64,000 nt of DNA, from assembly GCA_963680875.1 (NCBI GenBank), contig OY804577.1:103675906-103739905 (forward strand), written 5' to 3'. This document shows, one piece after another, positions 1 to 10,319 of this stretch (the first letter of the stretch is position 1; every line of letters starts with the position of its first letter). The DNA comes from Bathymodiolus brooksi. Lineage: Eukaryota; Mollusca; Bivalvia; Mytilida; Modiolidae. The notes under the pieces were generated by a model. That model made no database searches and was not told the origin of the DNA. It saw nothing but the letters and a program-made list of their open reading frames with translations. A program made the translations under genes and the position numbers.

Positions 1-689
1 TCACTTTGATTGCAGTTCTTCATATTAAATTCGCAGCGATGTCTTCAATCATGTTCTGTATAGCAGCAAATACATGTTTATAGAATTTTTAAGTCGTTAC
101 GATACTATCGTAATCTTTATAGTATCACAGTAACTATGATAAATGTCTAAAAACAATATATTTAAGAAAACAAAAATCTGTCGTACTTGTAGAACCCAGG
201 CTACGAATACGTTTCCGTCGTATTCGTAGCCTGTGCCTTGTTTATTGTCATGCAAATTAGTGAATATGACATCACTAATGAGATTGGCGAACACTCCTAT
301 AGTGACTTTTCTTGGCTGGACTCGGCTACACGCTACTTGAATAAAGCCTGAAGTAGTCGCTACTCTAAAATATACGGGATACTTACACTACCGGTTCATC
401 ACGACTGGATCTAGGTTTTTATGGAGTCTGTATTGTTCATATATGTGGGTTTTGTTTTAGTTCTTGCGTGGCCCTGCCAATTGTTTGTCCGTCTACGATA
501 TCGTGTTTCCGATGTTCTGGACCTTTCTTTGGTGAGTAAACGGTTCGGTTTCTGGCCCCATATTACACATGTTATAGTGTTAACTTTCAAAGAAATAAAG
601 CATTTGTCGGACTATCGGACTGTCGGACCGTCGGGCTATCGGATTATAGGTCGGACCCCGATATTGGTGCTTTTGTATTTCGTTCACTA
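1..689. other. No gene recognised
   Basis: I see no supported gene here. A perfect hairpin (198-232) and a short run of degenerate 'cggactatc/cggactgtc' units (about 605-645) are the only structures. The open frames on both strands have no recognisable motif and are treated as chance. Confidence 0.6.
198..232. repeat. Perfect 14-bp inverted repeat
   Basis: The arm 'aggctacgaatacg' (198-211) is followed by a 7-base loop and its exact reverse complement (219-232). It may be the remnant of a small foldback element; no target duplication is visible. Confidence 0.7.
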
Positions 690-2480
690 AAATATGGGTA
701 TGAATCGGGTAATTTGTCTCAGTTTCAAAGTCAAGGAGTTATTACATGTATCCCTAAGGGAGGTAAAGACAGAAGGTACATGGGCAACTGGCGTCCAATC
801 AGCTTGCTTAATACTGACTTAAAAATAGCTTCTGCAGTACTTGCAAATCGGTTAAAACAGGTCTTATCATTTATTATAGGAGATACTCAAAAGGGATTCA
901 TGAAAAACAGATTCATGGGAGAGAATACACGACTTCTTTATGACTTGATGCATTATTTAGAAGAAAATTATTTAGACGGTCTATTGTTACTGGTGGATTT
1001 TGAAAAAGCTTTTGATTCCATTGAATGGGAATTCCTAATTAAAGCATTAAAGAGTTTTAATTTTGGTCCGTCTATTTGTAAATGGTTTAAAACTTTATAT
1101 GCAGAATAAAAAAGTTGTGTTATTAATAATGGGCATATGTCCAATTTCTTTAACTTAGAATGAGGTTGTCGCCAAGGAGATCCCCTTTTTCCTTATTTAT
1201 TTTTAATAGGGGTAGTTACTTTCTTTAAACATCAAGTCTAATCCACAAATTAAAGGAGTTCTTATAAATGAAACAGAGCCATTGATAAGTCAGTATGCTG
1301 ATGACACTTTCCTTTTGCTTGATGGAAGTGAACTTTCATTAAAAGAGACCCTTAATTGTTTTGACAATTTCCATAAAGTTTCTGGTTTAAAAATGAATAC
1401 ATCAAAAACAAAGGTTGTATGGGTGGGGAATAAAAGGTACTCAGATTTAATTCTTTGTCCAGATTTTAATTTTGACTAGTCATACTCAAATTTTAAACTT
1501 CTTGGAATTGAATTTTCTTTAGATCTCTATACCATGCCAGATTTGAATTTTAGGACAAAAATTATAGATATTTCAAAAATATTAAAAAGTTGGCAACATA
1601 GAAAACTCACATTACTTGGAAAGGTTACTGTGATCAAAACACTAGCTCTTCCAAAACTGATACACCTATTTACATCATTACCAAATTTGAAATAATCTAT
1701 GCTAAATGAATTAAATCAACTTTTTTTCAATTTCATTTGGGATGGAAAAACAGAAAAAATTAAACGTAATACGCTAATTGGGGATATTCAAGAGGGAGGG
1801 TTGAAAATGATCCATTTGCAATCCTTTATTACTTATTTAAAAGTAAGTTGGGTAAAACGTTTTTTTTTTTAACTTAAATGGAGACTGGCAAAATATTCTT
1901 TTAACAAATTTGAAAGATTATGGAGGTGTTAGAACATTTTCTTTTCAGAAAGAAAAACTTATTGAAGTTTCAAGCAAAATTAGTAACCCTTTCTGGAAAG
2001 ATATCTTCAATAGTCTGCACTTGGCAAAACCATATACCTGAATAAATATGAATGAATGTCTTTCTCTTGATATATTAAATTTTGTACCCATTGAAAATTA
2101 CTCCTTTTATATCAAATGGGAAAATGCTGGTGTGTCGAACTTATCTCATCTTATTGACCATCAAAGAAAAGATTTTTATACTTTTGAACAGATTAGACAA
2201 AAAGTTAAAACTAAAAATTTCATGCAGTACTACTCAATCCTATCAAGTATTCCAAAGCATATAAAGAAGCATATAAGAGAAAATTTGACTGATTGTTTTA
2301 ATACTTTCAACCCAGAAGATATCTTCCTAGAAAGAATAAAAAATAATAAAGATATAAAATTTGTTTATATTAGTTTAGTAAACAACATTGTTCATATTCC
2401 AATGCAAAAGTTCTTGAAATGGGAAGAGAAACTCCAATGTGATATTCCAAATTGGTTCATATATTTCAATATTCTTAATT
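690..2480 (+). pseudogene. L1/Tx1-like LINE reverse transcriptase, 5' part (decayed)
   Basis: This is a broken non-LTR retrotransposon ORF2. Similarity starts near 690 in mid-RT ('ITCIPKGGKDR', 'NWRPISLLN'). It continues with the first catalytic block 'LLLVDFEKAFDSIEW' (about 985-1030), the 'RQGDPLFPYLF' block (about 1168-1200) and 'YADDTFLLL' (about 1291-1318). These lie in different frames and are separated by stops, so several frameshifts are needed. The frame at 2048-2482 matches the region after the RT in L1/Tx1 elements. Endonuclease and ORF1 are absent, so the copy is 5' truncated. It stops abruptly at a Penelope-like insertion and resumes beyond 5.1 kb. The L1/Tx1 placement rests on motif spacing recalled from the family, not on an alignment. 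Confidence 0.85.
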
Positions 2481-5105
2481 AAGGGTAATAACAAAATTAC
2501 CGCACTCCGAACAATCTTACAAAGGGAAAGTCAAAACTCATAATTATATAAACAGACAAAATCAGTCAACAACCGGAAAACTGTGAAAACCGTAATGACC
2601 CTGACTTGGTACAGGCATTTCTAAAGAAATGGTGGGTTGAATCAGATTTTAAGGTGCCAAACCTCCCGCTCTCATTACGGTTCAAAGATTCCGGCTGTCA
2701 CTATAACAGTATTTAAATACAGGAACAAAATAGGTAAAATAGTTGTCAAAGCAGTACCATATTCGGTGACGTAAATGTAAAAAATATTTTTACGTCACAC
2801 ATTGACAAAAAAAATATCCTTGACATTTGTTGACTTCTTTATCTTTATACATTTTCACTATATGAAAATGCATCGCTTATAATTTTTTCTGCAGAGACGG
2901 AATATATTTCGACAAGATCTTGGTATCGGAATATAAACTTTTTAAGAGATCGAATAAGGCGAATCTTTTTATAGCCCTGGTCCAGTAGCCTGTTTCTCAG
3001 ATGAAGATGACGTTTCAGGAAATCAGAATAATTGCTACTGGCCCTTGCATAGCGAATCAATTGCGAGATGTAAACACCATATGCAGGAGAAGTTGGTATA
3101 TTGCTGCACATGTTTGGAAAATTTATGATTTTAAAATTGAAGTCGTCCCGCTTATCATAAATTTTAGTACTGAGTTGACCACTGTCGTCAAATTCGAATT
3201 ATAAGTCCAAAAATGATGCGGACGAAGCTGTATCGGTGGTCTCTTTAACTTCCAGCTCTGGAGGATATATCAATGGAAGAAATTCTGCAAATCTAGAATT
3301 ATTGATAGATAAAACGTCATCAATATACCTGTATGTGAAATTAAAGGCTTTGGCCTCATAAATCTTCTTATCTTTTACAAGCTTTTGAAGAAACTCCAAC
3401 TCATATGAGTATAAAAATAAATCAGCTAGAAGAGGGGCACAATTCGTACCCATTGGTATGCCGACGACCTGCTGAAACAGTGTCCCTCCAAAGGAGACAA
3501 ATATGTTATGGATGAGGAACTCCAGCATACTGATCACTTGTTCCTCGGAGTAGCATGTTTTACCTTTTTGAATTTTGTTTGAAAAATATGTGGAATTGTA
3601 GCCTAACACAACAAATTTTGAGCCATAGTTTCTATGACTAAAAGCTTTATGAATTGTTTCTTTTAAGCGGGTTTTTAATTTGTCATGCGGTAGGGTGGTA
3701 TATAGAGTTGAAAAATCAAAAGTTTTGATGGAGGATACCTGAGAGAAAGATCTTGATTTCAGGTTATCCAAAAGATCTTTAGAGTTTTTCAAAATCCACA
3801 TGTGATTTATGCCACTACGCGAGTAAACAGTTTCACAATATTTCTGTTGTCCCTCTTTTACTGCAGACAGAATCTTTGTCAGGTGAATAGACAATTCTTT
3901 CGTCGAACAAGTTGATGATCCCGCTATGTACCTTTCTTTGTATGGTGTCTTATGGAGTTTAGGTATCCAATATAAATAGGGTAAATCCTCAGACTCTTTA
4001 CCAGAGGGAATGTTTAAAGAGGTCATGAATGATCTGTGGTTAGCTAGGATTTCATCTTTGTCGAACGAAGTTGGTTTGTATGTGGTATTACTAGAGGTGT
4101 TGCTATTTATGCCTAATTCCTTGATTAGGCATTCGAAGTAATATGATTTACATACAAACACGATATTGTTGGAAGCCTTGTCTGCAGGAACGATAACATA
4201 TTTGTCATGAAGAGAGGAAAGACACTTAACAGCTTCTTGGTCTTTAAATACAGACTTAGGTCGACTATTAACACAATTTTTGAGTTTGTGAATCCGACCT
4301 TGTACTAGAGACCTAATTGTTCTAACCCAGTCTGACAAGGACTCTAACTCAGGATCTTGGTCTACTTCTCTCTTTATCCACCTTCTAGCATAATCTTCAA
4401 CAGCATCCATAATTATCTTGAAATTTTGTTTCCAATTGATGTGTTGAGGTTCTCTGAATTTAGGACCATGAGAAATCACCTTTCGGAGACTCTCATGTTG
4501 AATGATATTCAGATCACCAGTGATTACATGTCCAGATGGGTTGTATTGAAAAGGAGAGTGGGAGCAGTCACAAGTCAGAGGGTTCTTAAGGTACTCTTCT
4601 ATGTTAATATCTTGCAATGCTTCTTTGTAGTTGAAAATGTTACGGCCAATGCTGTTAGTGTAGCTATGGGAGACAATGGGAACAGATTGATTTTTGAAAT
4701 ATGGTGGAATTTCTTTTACGACCTTTTTTCTATTAAGAATGTTGCTGATGTTAATAGCATCGATTCCTTTGTTAGCAAACGGAATAAGGACGAATTTTCT
4801 GTTGTTATCATGAAGAGGTTCAGATCGAACTGGTTTAAAAAGACGAAAGTACGCCACGTCACATATAATATTAGACAATCTGTACTTAGGAGAAAAAGGA
4901 TCTACGCCTCCTTTGTCAAGTCCAAAATCCCTAAGATCTTTGAGGTAGTTTACAGGTAGTGAAAATAAGATTGTACGAATATGATGAATTCCAAGAGGTT
5001 TCTGTATATTAGAAATTAAATCATTAAAAGTATCTTGTAACGTTCTTGGTTTAGAGGATGTTGAATTCTTTTATGACCATGGCTACGTTTAGTTCTTGGA
5101 ATAGT
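2481..5105 (-). mobile_element. Penelope-like retroelement nested in the LINE
   Basis: The insertion splits the LINE between 2480 and about 5106. Its 3' UTR is 2481-2844 on the minus strand. The 3' terminus '..gttattaccctt' is defined by a second copy of the same tail at 33079-33194 on the plus strand, which ends at the same base. The 5' side is truncated inside coding sequence near 5105. I could not identify a target duplication. Confidence 0.8.
2845..5105 (-). pseudogene. Penelope-like reverse transcriptase, nearly intact
   Basis: The minus-strand frame is open from about 5070 to 3199 with no ATG at its upstream end. It then has one TAA (3199-3201) and continues in the same frame to 2845. 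RT landmarks are 'TFDFSTLYTTLP', 'GIPMGTNCAPLLADLF' and the catalytic 'YRYIDDVLS' (about 3313-3330). After the stop the frame still reads conserved sequence such as 'YDKRDDFNF' and 'SPAYGVYISQLIRYARAS'. A frameshift near 5070 separates an N-terminal extension reaching to about 5105. No GIY-YIG endonuclease is seen. The element is thus one stop and one frameshift away from an open RT. Assignment to the Penelope-like group is from the motif set shared with many mollusc and cnidarian RT proteins; exact clade unknown. Confidence 0.8.
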
Positions 5106-5912
5106 ATTAAAAAGGCTCATCACGTGGAAGTGCTGTAAAAATGTATATTTAATTAATTTTCAATATAAATTTTTGCATAGAGTGATTCCTACAAATACCT
5201 TTTTGTTCAAAATTCATGTCAAAGATAGCAAATCTTGCTCATTTTGCAATGTAGAAGATGAAACCATTGAACATTTATTTTTTGACTGTCCTTGTACTTA
5301 TCAGTTTTGGAGAGTTTCTTTGAATGCCTGAGGAGATATTTTAACAATATTGAATTAAACAAAAAAAAATGTTTTACTTGGATTTCAAACACTTCAGGAT
5401 AACCTATTATTGAATTTACTCACAATAATTACAAAAAACTATATCTATAAATGTAAATTTAAAGACAAAATTCCAAATATTGTGGAATTAAAATTTAAAA
5501 TAAAAAATTACTATTCTCTTGAATTATACATAGCTAGAAAAAACAATAAACTGGCAGCTTTTGAAAAATTCTGGGGCCCTTTAAAATATGTTTTTCATGA
5601 TTCATAACTTTAATTGTCATTATTTGTTTGTTATCATCAGTATCAATAGGAGCAAGTGTACAAAGTGAGAAAATTGAGTGGAGGAGTGAAAAGAATGTGT
5701 GTGTGTGTTGAGTGAATGAAAATGTCAGCAAATCACAAACAATTTATATGTGTATTATAATTTAATTTAAAAATTTGTTAAAAAAAAAAAACCAAATAGT
5801 CACAAATTGTACATGCACTATATATTAGTATATATTTTTTGAAAAACCCCAGACACCTTAGTCAGGTGGTGGTGTAGGGGTTATGTAAAATCCTGACTAT
5901 TGAAAAAAAAAA
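5106..5912 (+). pseudogene. L1/Tx1-like LINE, 3' part
   Basis: This is the continuation of the LINE interrupted at 2480. The frame 'FQYKFLHRVIPTNTFLFKI' leads into a cysteine/histidine motif 'CSFCNVEDETIEHLFFDC' (about 5236-5290), which is the zf-RVT-like region typical of L1/Tx1 ORF2 C-termini. A stop and a frameshift follow. The frame at 5410-5607 carries the last conserved stretch ('YIYKCKFKDKIP..FKIKNYY') and ends in a normal stop. The 3' UTR runs to an A-rich tail at about 5901-5913. Junction with the nested element is only approximate. Confidence 0.8.
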
Positions 5913-6369
5913 AAATAAATAAAATAAAAAAAGTAATCAAATTCAACTATTCAGAATTTATTTTCATAATCGATCTCGTTTTGGGGTTTTATTGTTCTGA
6001 ACAAAAATCGAGACAAAATACACAGGCGCTCGTGGCACGGACCACCCCCCTTTTTCTAACTTTCTGTTTACAAATAAAATTTCTTTATTATTTCATCTCT
6101 TTTTCCTTATTTTAACTTGTTCATGTCAATATTCATACAATCTTATGTTAACATCAAATTGCATGTGTCGACCCTATATAGAAATCTATATAGATTTCCA
6201 CATGCAATTTGATCCACAGGCGCATGGGGCATGGATTTCGTTTCCTCCCCCCCCCCCCCTTTTCTCAAAATTTTCATATAAATCATTCCTTTTTAAAAAA
6301 AATCATAATCATTCGTTTTTTCTTCATTTGACAATATCAGTAGACGTCATACATCATGAATAATACTAT
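5913..6369. repeat. Simple AT-rich DNA with one hairpin
   Basis: No gene is seen. An inverted repeat has 15-bp arms 'atcaaattgcatgtg' at 6153-6167 and 6199-6213, with a partly self-complementary 31-base loop. A C-run follows at about 6247-6260. Two stretches starting 'cacaggcgc' (about 6021 and 6217) may be an old duplication. Confidence 0.5.
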
Positions 6370-6407
6370 AAATAATAAATAAATAAAGTTTTATTTAGAG
6401 TCGATAC
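6370..6407 (-). repeat. Tail fragment of CR1-like LINE 3' end
   Basis: This is the reverse complement of the LINE terminus seen at 13398-13435 ('tatcgactctaaataaaact..'). The similarity breaks at 6407. The rest of the same 3' UTR resumes at about 7160, which suggests that 6408-7159 was inserted later. Confidence 0.6.
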
Positions 6408-6439
6408 ATAAAACATCAACCTTTAAATATAAATGCAAT

Positions 6440-6895
6440 AAAATTGTAAAACAACACTATTTGGAATTGTGGACAAAACAAGCCCATTCACTTAAAGAGG
6501 GAAAATTAAGAACTTATTTAAAAATAAAAACCAATTTTGGATATGAGAATTATTTGTCAATCATTACAAATTTTGAGCAGAGAAGAAGGTTGTCCAAATT
6601 AAGAATATCAGCTCACAAATTACAAATAGAAATAGGAAGGTACCAGGGTACTCTCCGGGAAAACCGCATCTGTTGCAGGTGCACTTCGGGTCAGGTAGAA
6701 GATGAGATCCATTATTTACTTCATTGTACTTGCCATGCAAACCATAGGGAAATTTTTACTACAAATTTGACATCTGAGTGTCAAAATTTTCAAAAGTTAG
6801 ATGACAAATGTAAACTCATATGGATCTTAAATAATGAAGACCCAACTATACTCAGATATCTTTGTCAATATCTTTTATCAACAACTATTTGATTA
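6440..6895 (+). pseudogene. C-terminal fragment of another LINE ORF2
   Basis: The open frame 6461-6892 reads 'KLRTYLKIKTNFGYENYL', 'LRISAHKLQIEIGRY' and a terminal Cys/His motif 'CCRC..VEDEIHYLLHC'. This pattern is typical of the last ~130 residues of many animal non-LTR ORF2 proteins. No RT domain precedes it, so it is a 5'-truncated copy. It lies inside an otherwise minus-oriented LINE tail and is probably the coding part of an insertion covering about 6408-7159. Confidence 0.7.
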
Positions 6896-7159
6896 AATGG
6901 AATTGGAGATCTGCAAACTGGATGACCTGCATTGAGCATGAGAAAGGAAATATTCTTTTTGGCATCGTCCCTTGATGCTCGCTGCTGGTTATCCAAAAGC
7001 TCTGATCCCTTTCCATGTTCCAAACAATATTCCTTCCACATCAACATGACCGGTCGGCACTAGACACAAGTAGGACTTTATTCCTTTAAGCATCGACTCA
7101 AGGTGTCTCTTGCAGATTGGTGATGAATCACCTGATATATATGTATATGTTCTCTCTCA

Positions 7160-7565
7160 CAACATACATAAAACACAAGCTCTACAGAGCTTTTCAAATC
7201 GACTTTACATATAACAAAAACAACATACATGCATACATACAAGGTATATAAAAATACTAGCAAAAATTAAAACATCTATATTAAAAATAATTTAAACTAA
7301 TTAATTTAAAATTTCAAGCACTAAGTAAATAAATTAAAATAAGCAGCCTAAAAAGTAGTCCGAGATTCCTTTGCCGTCTAACGGCTTTTATGGATTTTCT
7401 GTAGCCGTTGAAAATCCATAAAAGCCGTTAGACGGCAGAGGAATCTCGGACTACCTAAAAAGTAACTACAATTAAAGACAAAGCAAAGATTTCAAAAGCA
7501 TCACAGATAAGCAAAACAAATAAATAAATAAAATTATGCTTTAAAGCTATCTACAAGCATTATTA
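7160..7565 (-). repeat. Inverted copy of the CR1-like LINE 3' UTR
   Basis: The sequence is the reverse complement of 13085-13390 over nearly its full length, including 'caagctctacagagctttt' and the stretch next to the LINE stop codon. It is interrupted by a 98-bp hairpin element at 7356-7453. Its uninterrupted counterpart at 13187-13195 gives the empty site. Confidence 0.85.
7356..7453. mobile_element. 98-bp hairpin MITE with 9-bp target duplication
   Basis: The element begins 'tagtccgagattcct' and ends with its complement. Arms of about 44 bp flank a loop of about 10 bases. It is bounded by 'cctaaaaag' on both sides (7347-7355 and 7454-7462). The paralogous LINE UTR at 13187-13195 has this 9-mer once, so the duplication is a true target site duplication. 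The same TIR and a similar 9-bp duplication bound the 1.1-kb element at 15280-16408. A 9-bp duplication fits Mutator-like elements best; Merlin-type is an alternative. Confidence 0.88.
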
Positions 7566-8922
7566 TTTATTTATTATTTATGTTTACTTTTACCAAATGG
7601 AAAGTGAAAGTAGAAATGTATTACTCAAATAAACAGTTGTTGTCAAATATTAATGTATGAAACAGTTCACAAATCGAAAGAGGCTGCTCAAAGGGAATGT
7701 TATTTACACATTTACGACTGTAAATTCACACTTACAAAGGTGAATTGTTCAAAACGAAATCTTGTTCTCAGAAAAATGTCAAGTATGGAGAGGTATCGTC
7801 TGGGGTATCAGTGCCGATATACATATTCATTACTCGTGAACTAGTGACCCGTATGACGTCAGAGGCATATGTTTACATTGTCGATACAGTTGACAGTTCA
7901 CCATACAAAGCAATGTCCCGACAGCTTTCAGTTAACGTAAGTATTTTATACGTTATAAAACACCTATAGAATATCACTGTATTTCCTAAGTCCATTTTTT
8001 ATACCCCAAATTTCCTTAAAAAAGTACTCATTGTTGCAGTGCAAGTCATTCCAATGTTGTTTATCCTTTTGTCGTTTGCTCTTGAACACATTTCAAGTGT
8101 GGAAAGGGGGACAAATCTTAGTTAACAAAAAAAAAATCTATGGAAATCCGTAAGTGTCATTTCTTATTGTCTGAAATCTTCATTTCTACAATTTTACAGA
8201 TTAGACAGGAATGAGAAATGGTTCAAAAGTCATTCATTTCAACTTTTTTTGGTCTGTTTATTTGAGATATATTAGTTCTAATAATAAAACCCTAAATGCT
8301 CGCTTACTCGCAAGGGTTATAACGGGATGCCATTACACGTAATGGAGCAGCCGCCAAGATTTTTTGCGCTCGCTTACAGAGTTTCTGACGCCTGCATTTA
8401 TCAATAATAAGACATAACCTTTCCTTTTGTCCATTATTATAACAAGTTTTTATCACCTACCAGTATTTTAGAATGTAATTCCCACAAAATAAAAATCCAT
8501 GTTTACTTTTACTCTGAACATTTTGAATTTCGTCATTTCCGGCCTCACTATTTGGATGTCGATACCATATTTGGCGATTAAGGCGTGAATCTTTACATCA
8601 GCCGTCGTAAGCATCGTAGTAAGAAATACCATATTTAGAAAAGCTCCGCCTTCCGTAGTTTCCGGTCATGACAAACGATCGATAAATTTGAACAAGGTTG
8701 TTGCTACCTTTGAAAAGCATATATTTCTCAGCCAAACCGATTTAACAAGGACTGGGATCATCAGTAATAGTTATAATGAAATGTTTGAAGCATAAATAGT
8801 GAGTTTTTATGTTTCAACTGCAACTTTTTTTTTGCTCCATTGTGACGAATGGGACTGCGTTGTAGCTCTGCCGAGACACAAGTTTGTCACAGGAGCTACA
8901 TTATTGCAGCTAAGATATATAG
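7566..8922. other. No gene recognised
   Basis: The stretch is unique-looking and AT-rich. A short open frame around 7745-7936 ends at a good donor-like 'gtaagtat', but I could not join it to a downstream exon in a meaningful frame. Nothing else is supported. Confidence 0.5.
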
Positions 8923-9090
8923 AATCTAACACCGTCACCGGGGAGAGTACAAGATAGAGAAATCTCCGTCACCCGAGGGTAAGATTTCAATCGTTCTCTT
9001 TACGAGGCTTGCCGAGTTAGAGAACGATTGTAATCTTACCCAAGGGTGTCGGAGATTTCCCCATCTTGTACTTTTTCCGGTGTTTGATTT
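8923..9090. mobile_element. ~168-bp imperfect foldback element
   Basis: Left arm (about 8923-9008) and right arm (about 9018-9090) are imperfect reverse complements. Shared segments include 'gagtacaagat', 'aatctccg' and 'gagaacgattg' with its surroundings. Both tips carry 'aatc(t/a)aacaccg'. A further isolated tip 'aatcaaacaccgtga' occurs at about 9421. This is consistent with a hairpin MITE; no clear target duplication. Confidence 0.65.
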
Positions 9091-10180
9091 TATTTCTCAC
9101 TTTAACACCTAATTGTTTTTGTTTACATTCCATCGAGCGTTTTCCCGCAATTTATTTTTCCATTGCTGAAGTAAATATTCGATTTATCCATATGCAACCG
9201 TATCTCTGCAGTATTTCAAATGTATTTCATCATAAAGTACAATGTATTGAATAAATATATTATAAATGTTACTACAACAGAGATAAATACCTGTAAAAAA
9301 ATATTTGAATTTGGTCAAAGGGAGGTAATTTCTTTCTTTACGTTAGTTACTAACAAGGGAGAGAACTCTATTATTTACTCAAAGTAAACAAACATTGACT
9401 GGAAGAGAGCCTGAAAAAAGAATCAAACACCGTGAAAGGTGCACGTTAGCTAGCAGAATATAATACATAAATGAATTTAAAAATACTTATGTAGTAGAAT
9501 CGTGGTTAATTGTTTATTTTAAAAAGGAAAAGCATGGAGAATTGAGGGGGCAGTTGACATAAACTGTACAGCATGCATTTGCTGGTAAAACGCACATGAT
9601 TTTTTTGTCTTGCACTAGTGCAAGATAAGAAAATCTCACATCGCTAAAAATAGGAACTGGTCTGTCTCAAAAGTGAGAAAAGGATATCTACTATTGAAAT
9701 TGAAAAAAAAAAAAATTTAAATGAAAAATTATTAAAAAAAAATAAAAAACAAAATTTAATTAATGTCAAATATACGTTAAAAGCCAGAAAATAAATTGTT
9801 TGAAGTTAATTTGAATTTTTTATTTTTTATTGTTAAAAAACATTTGAACAATATGGCAAGACAGCACACCATACCTTGGAACAAAGTGCACGCTGTTCCA
9901 TCCATTTTACATATAGTAGGAGTGAATTGGAATAACCGCTCCGAAATTGATACCGCCTACATAGGTAAGTGTGACGTAACACTCAATAATAAACAAGTTT
10001 TGCGTAAGTGTTTGAAGGCTCTAGATAAAGTTCATGTTAAAACATTTTAAAGGAGACTTGTATCTAGATATTTCCAATATTTAATATTTCTTTCAACGCC
10101 ATGAAAGAAAATAATTTACTATTTTCCGTTAAGGGCTCCGAAACTGATACCGCGAGGATATGTAAGTGGACATAAATTGT
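9091..10180. other. No confirmed gene; small diverged duplication
   Basis: An 84-codon frame (9796-10050) has no recognisable domain. The segment 'gctccgaaattgatacc..gtaagtg' (about 9937-9972) recurs in diverged form at about 10136-10168. This region lies directly upstream of the possible first exon at 10281. Confidence 0.4.
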
Positions 10181-10182
10181 CT

Positions 10183-10246
10183 CAAAACGGAATACATAGA
10201 ACAGTGACGTAGTTCAAAACGGAATACATAGAACAGTGACGTTTTT
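10183..10246. repeat. Tandem 32-bp duplication upstream of putative exon 1
   Basis: The unit 'caaaacggaatacataga' plus 'acagtgacgt' starts at 10183 and again at 10215. Each copy carries a 'tgacgt' half-CRE-like motif. It lies 35-100 bp upstream of the ATG at 10281, so it could be promoter sequence. That role is inference. Confidence 0.55.
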
Positions 10247-10280
10247 CACAAGACATGCGCATTTGGATGATATTTTCAAA

Positions 10281-10319
10281 ATGGCAGAAAATATGAATAG
10301 CGATGAAATTATAGATGAG
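10281..10319 (+). CDS. Putative first coding exon of the 26-37 kb gene
   Basis: The ATG at 10281 sits in a favourable 'caaaATGG' context and starts 13 codons ([13 protein letters not shown]) that end at a donor-like 'GAG|gtattg'. The exon is phase 0, as is the exon at 26294, so the two would join to an acidic N-terminus. The intron would be 16 kb and full of elements. This assignment is the weakest part of the gene model. Confidence 0.35.

Noticed and set aside
421..690. 89-codon open frame
   Set aside because: No motif and it ends at the truncated start of the LINE; the 'cggactatc' repeats account for part of it.
4357..4959. 200-codon plus-strand frame
   Set aside because: It is the antisense shadow of the Penelope-like RT.
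7653..7969. Overlapping frames with a good donor 'gtaagtat' at about 7936
   Set aside because: No acceptor-bounded partner exon gives a sensible joined frame, and there is no recognisable protein motif.
9796..10050. 84-codon frame
   Set aside because: No domain, and part of it is duplicated in a non-coding way at about 10136.
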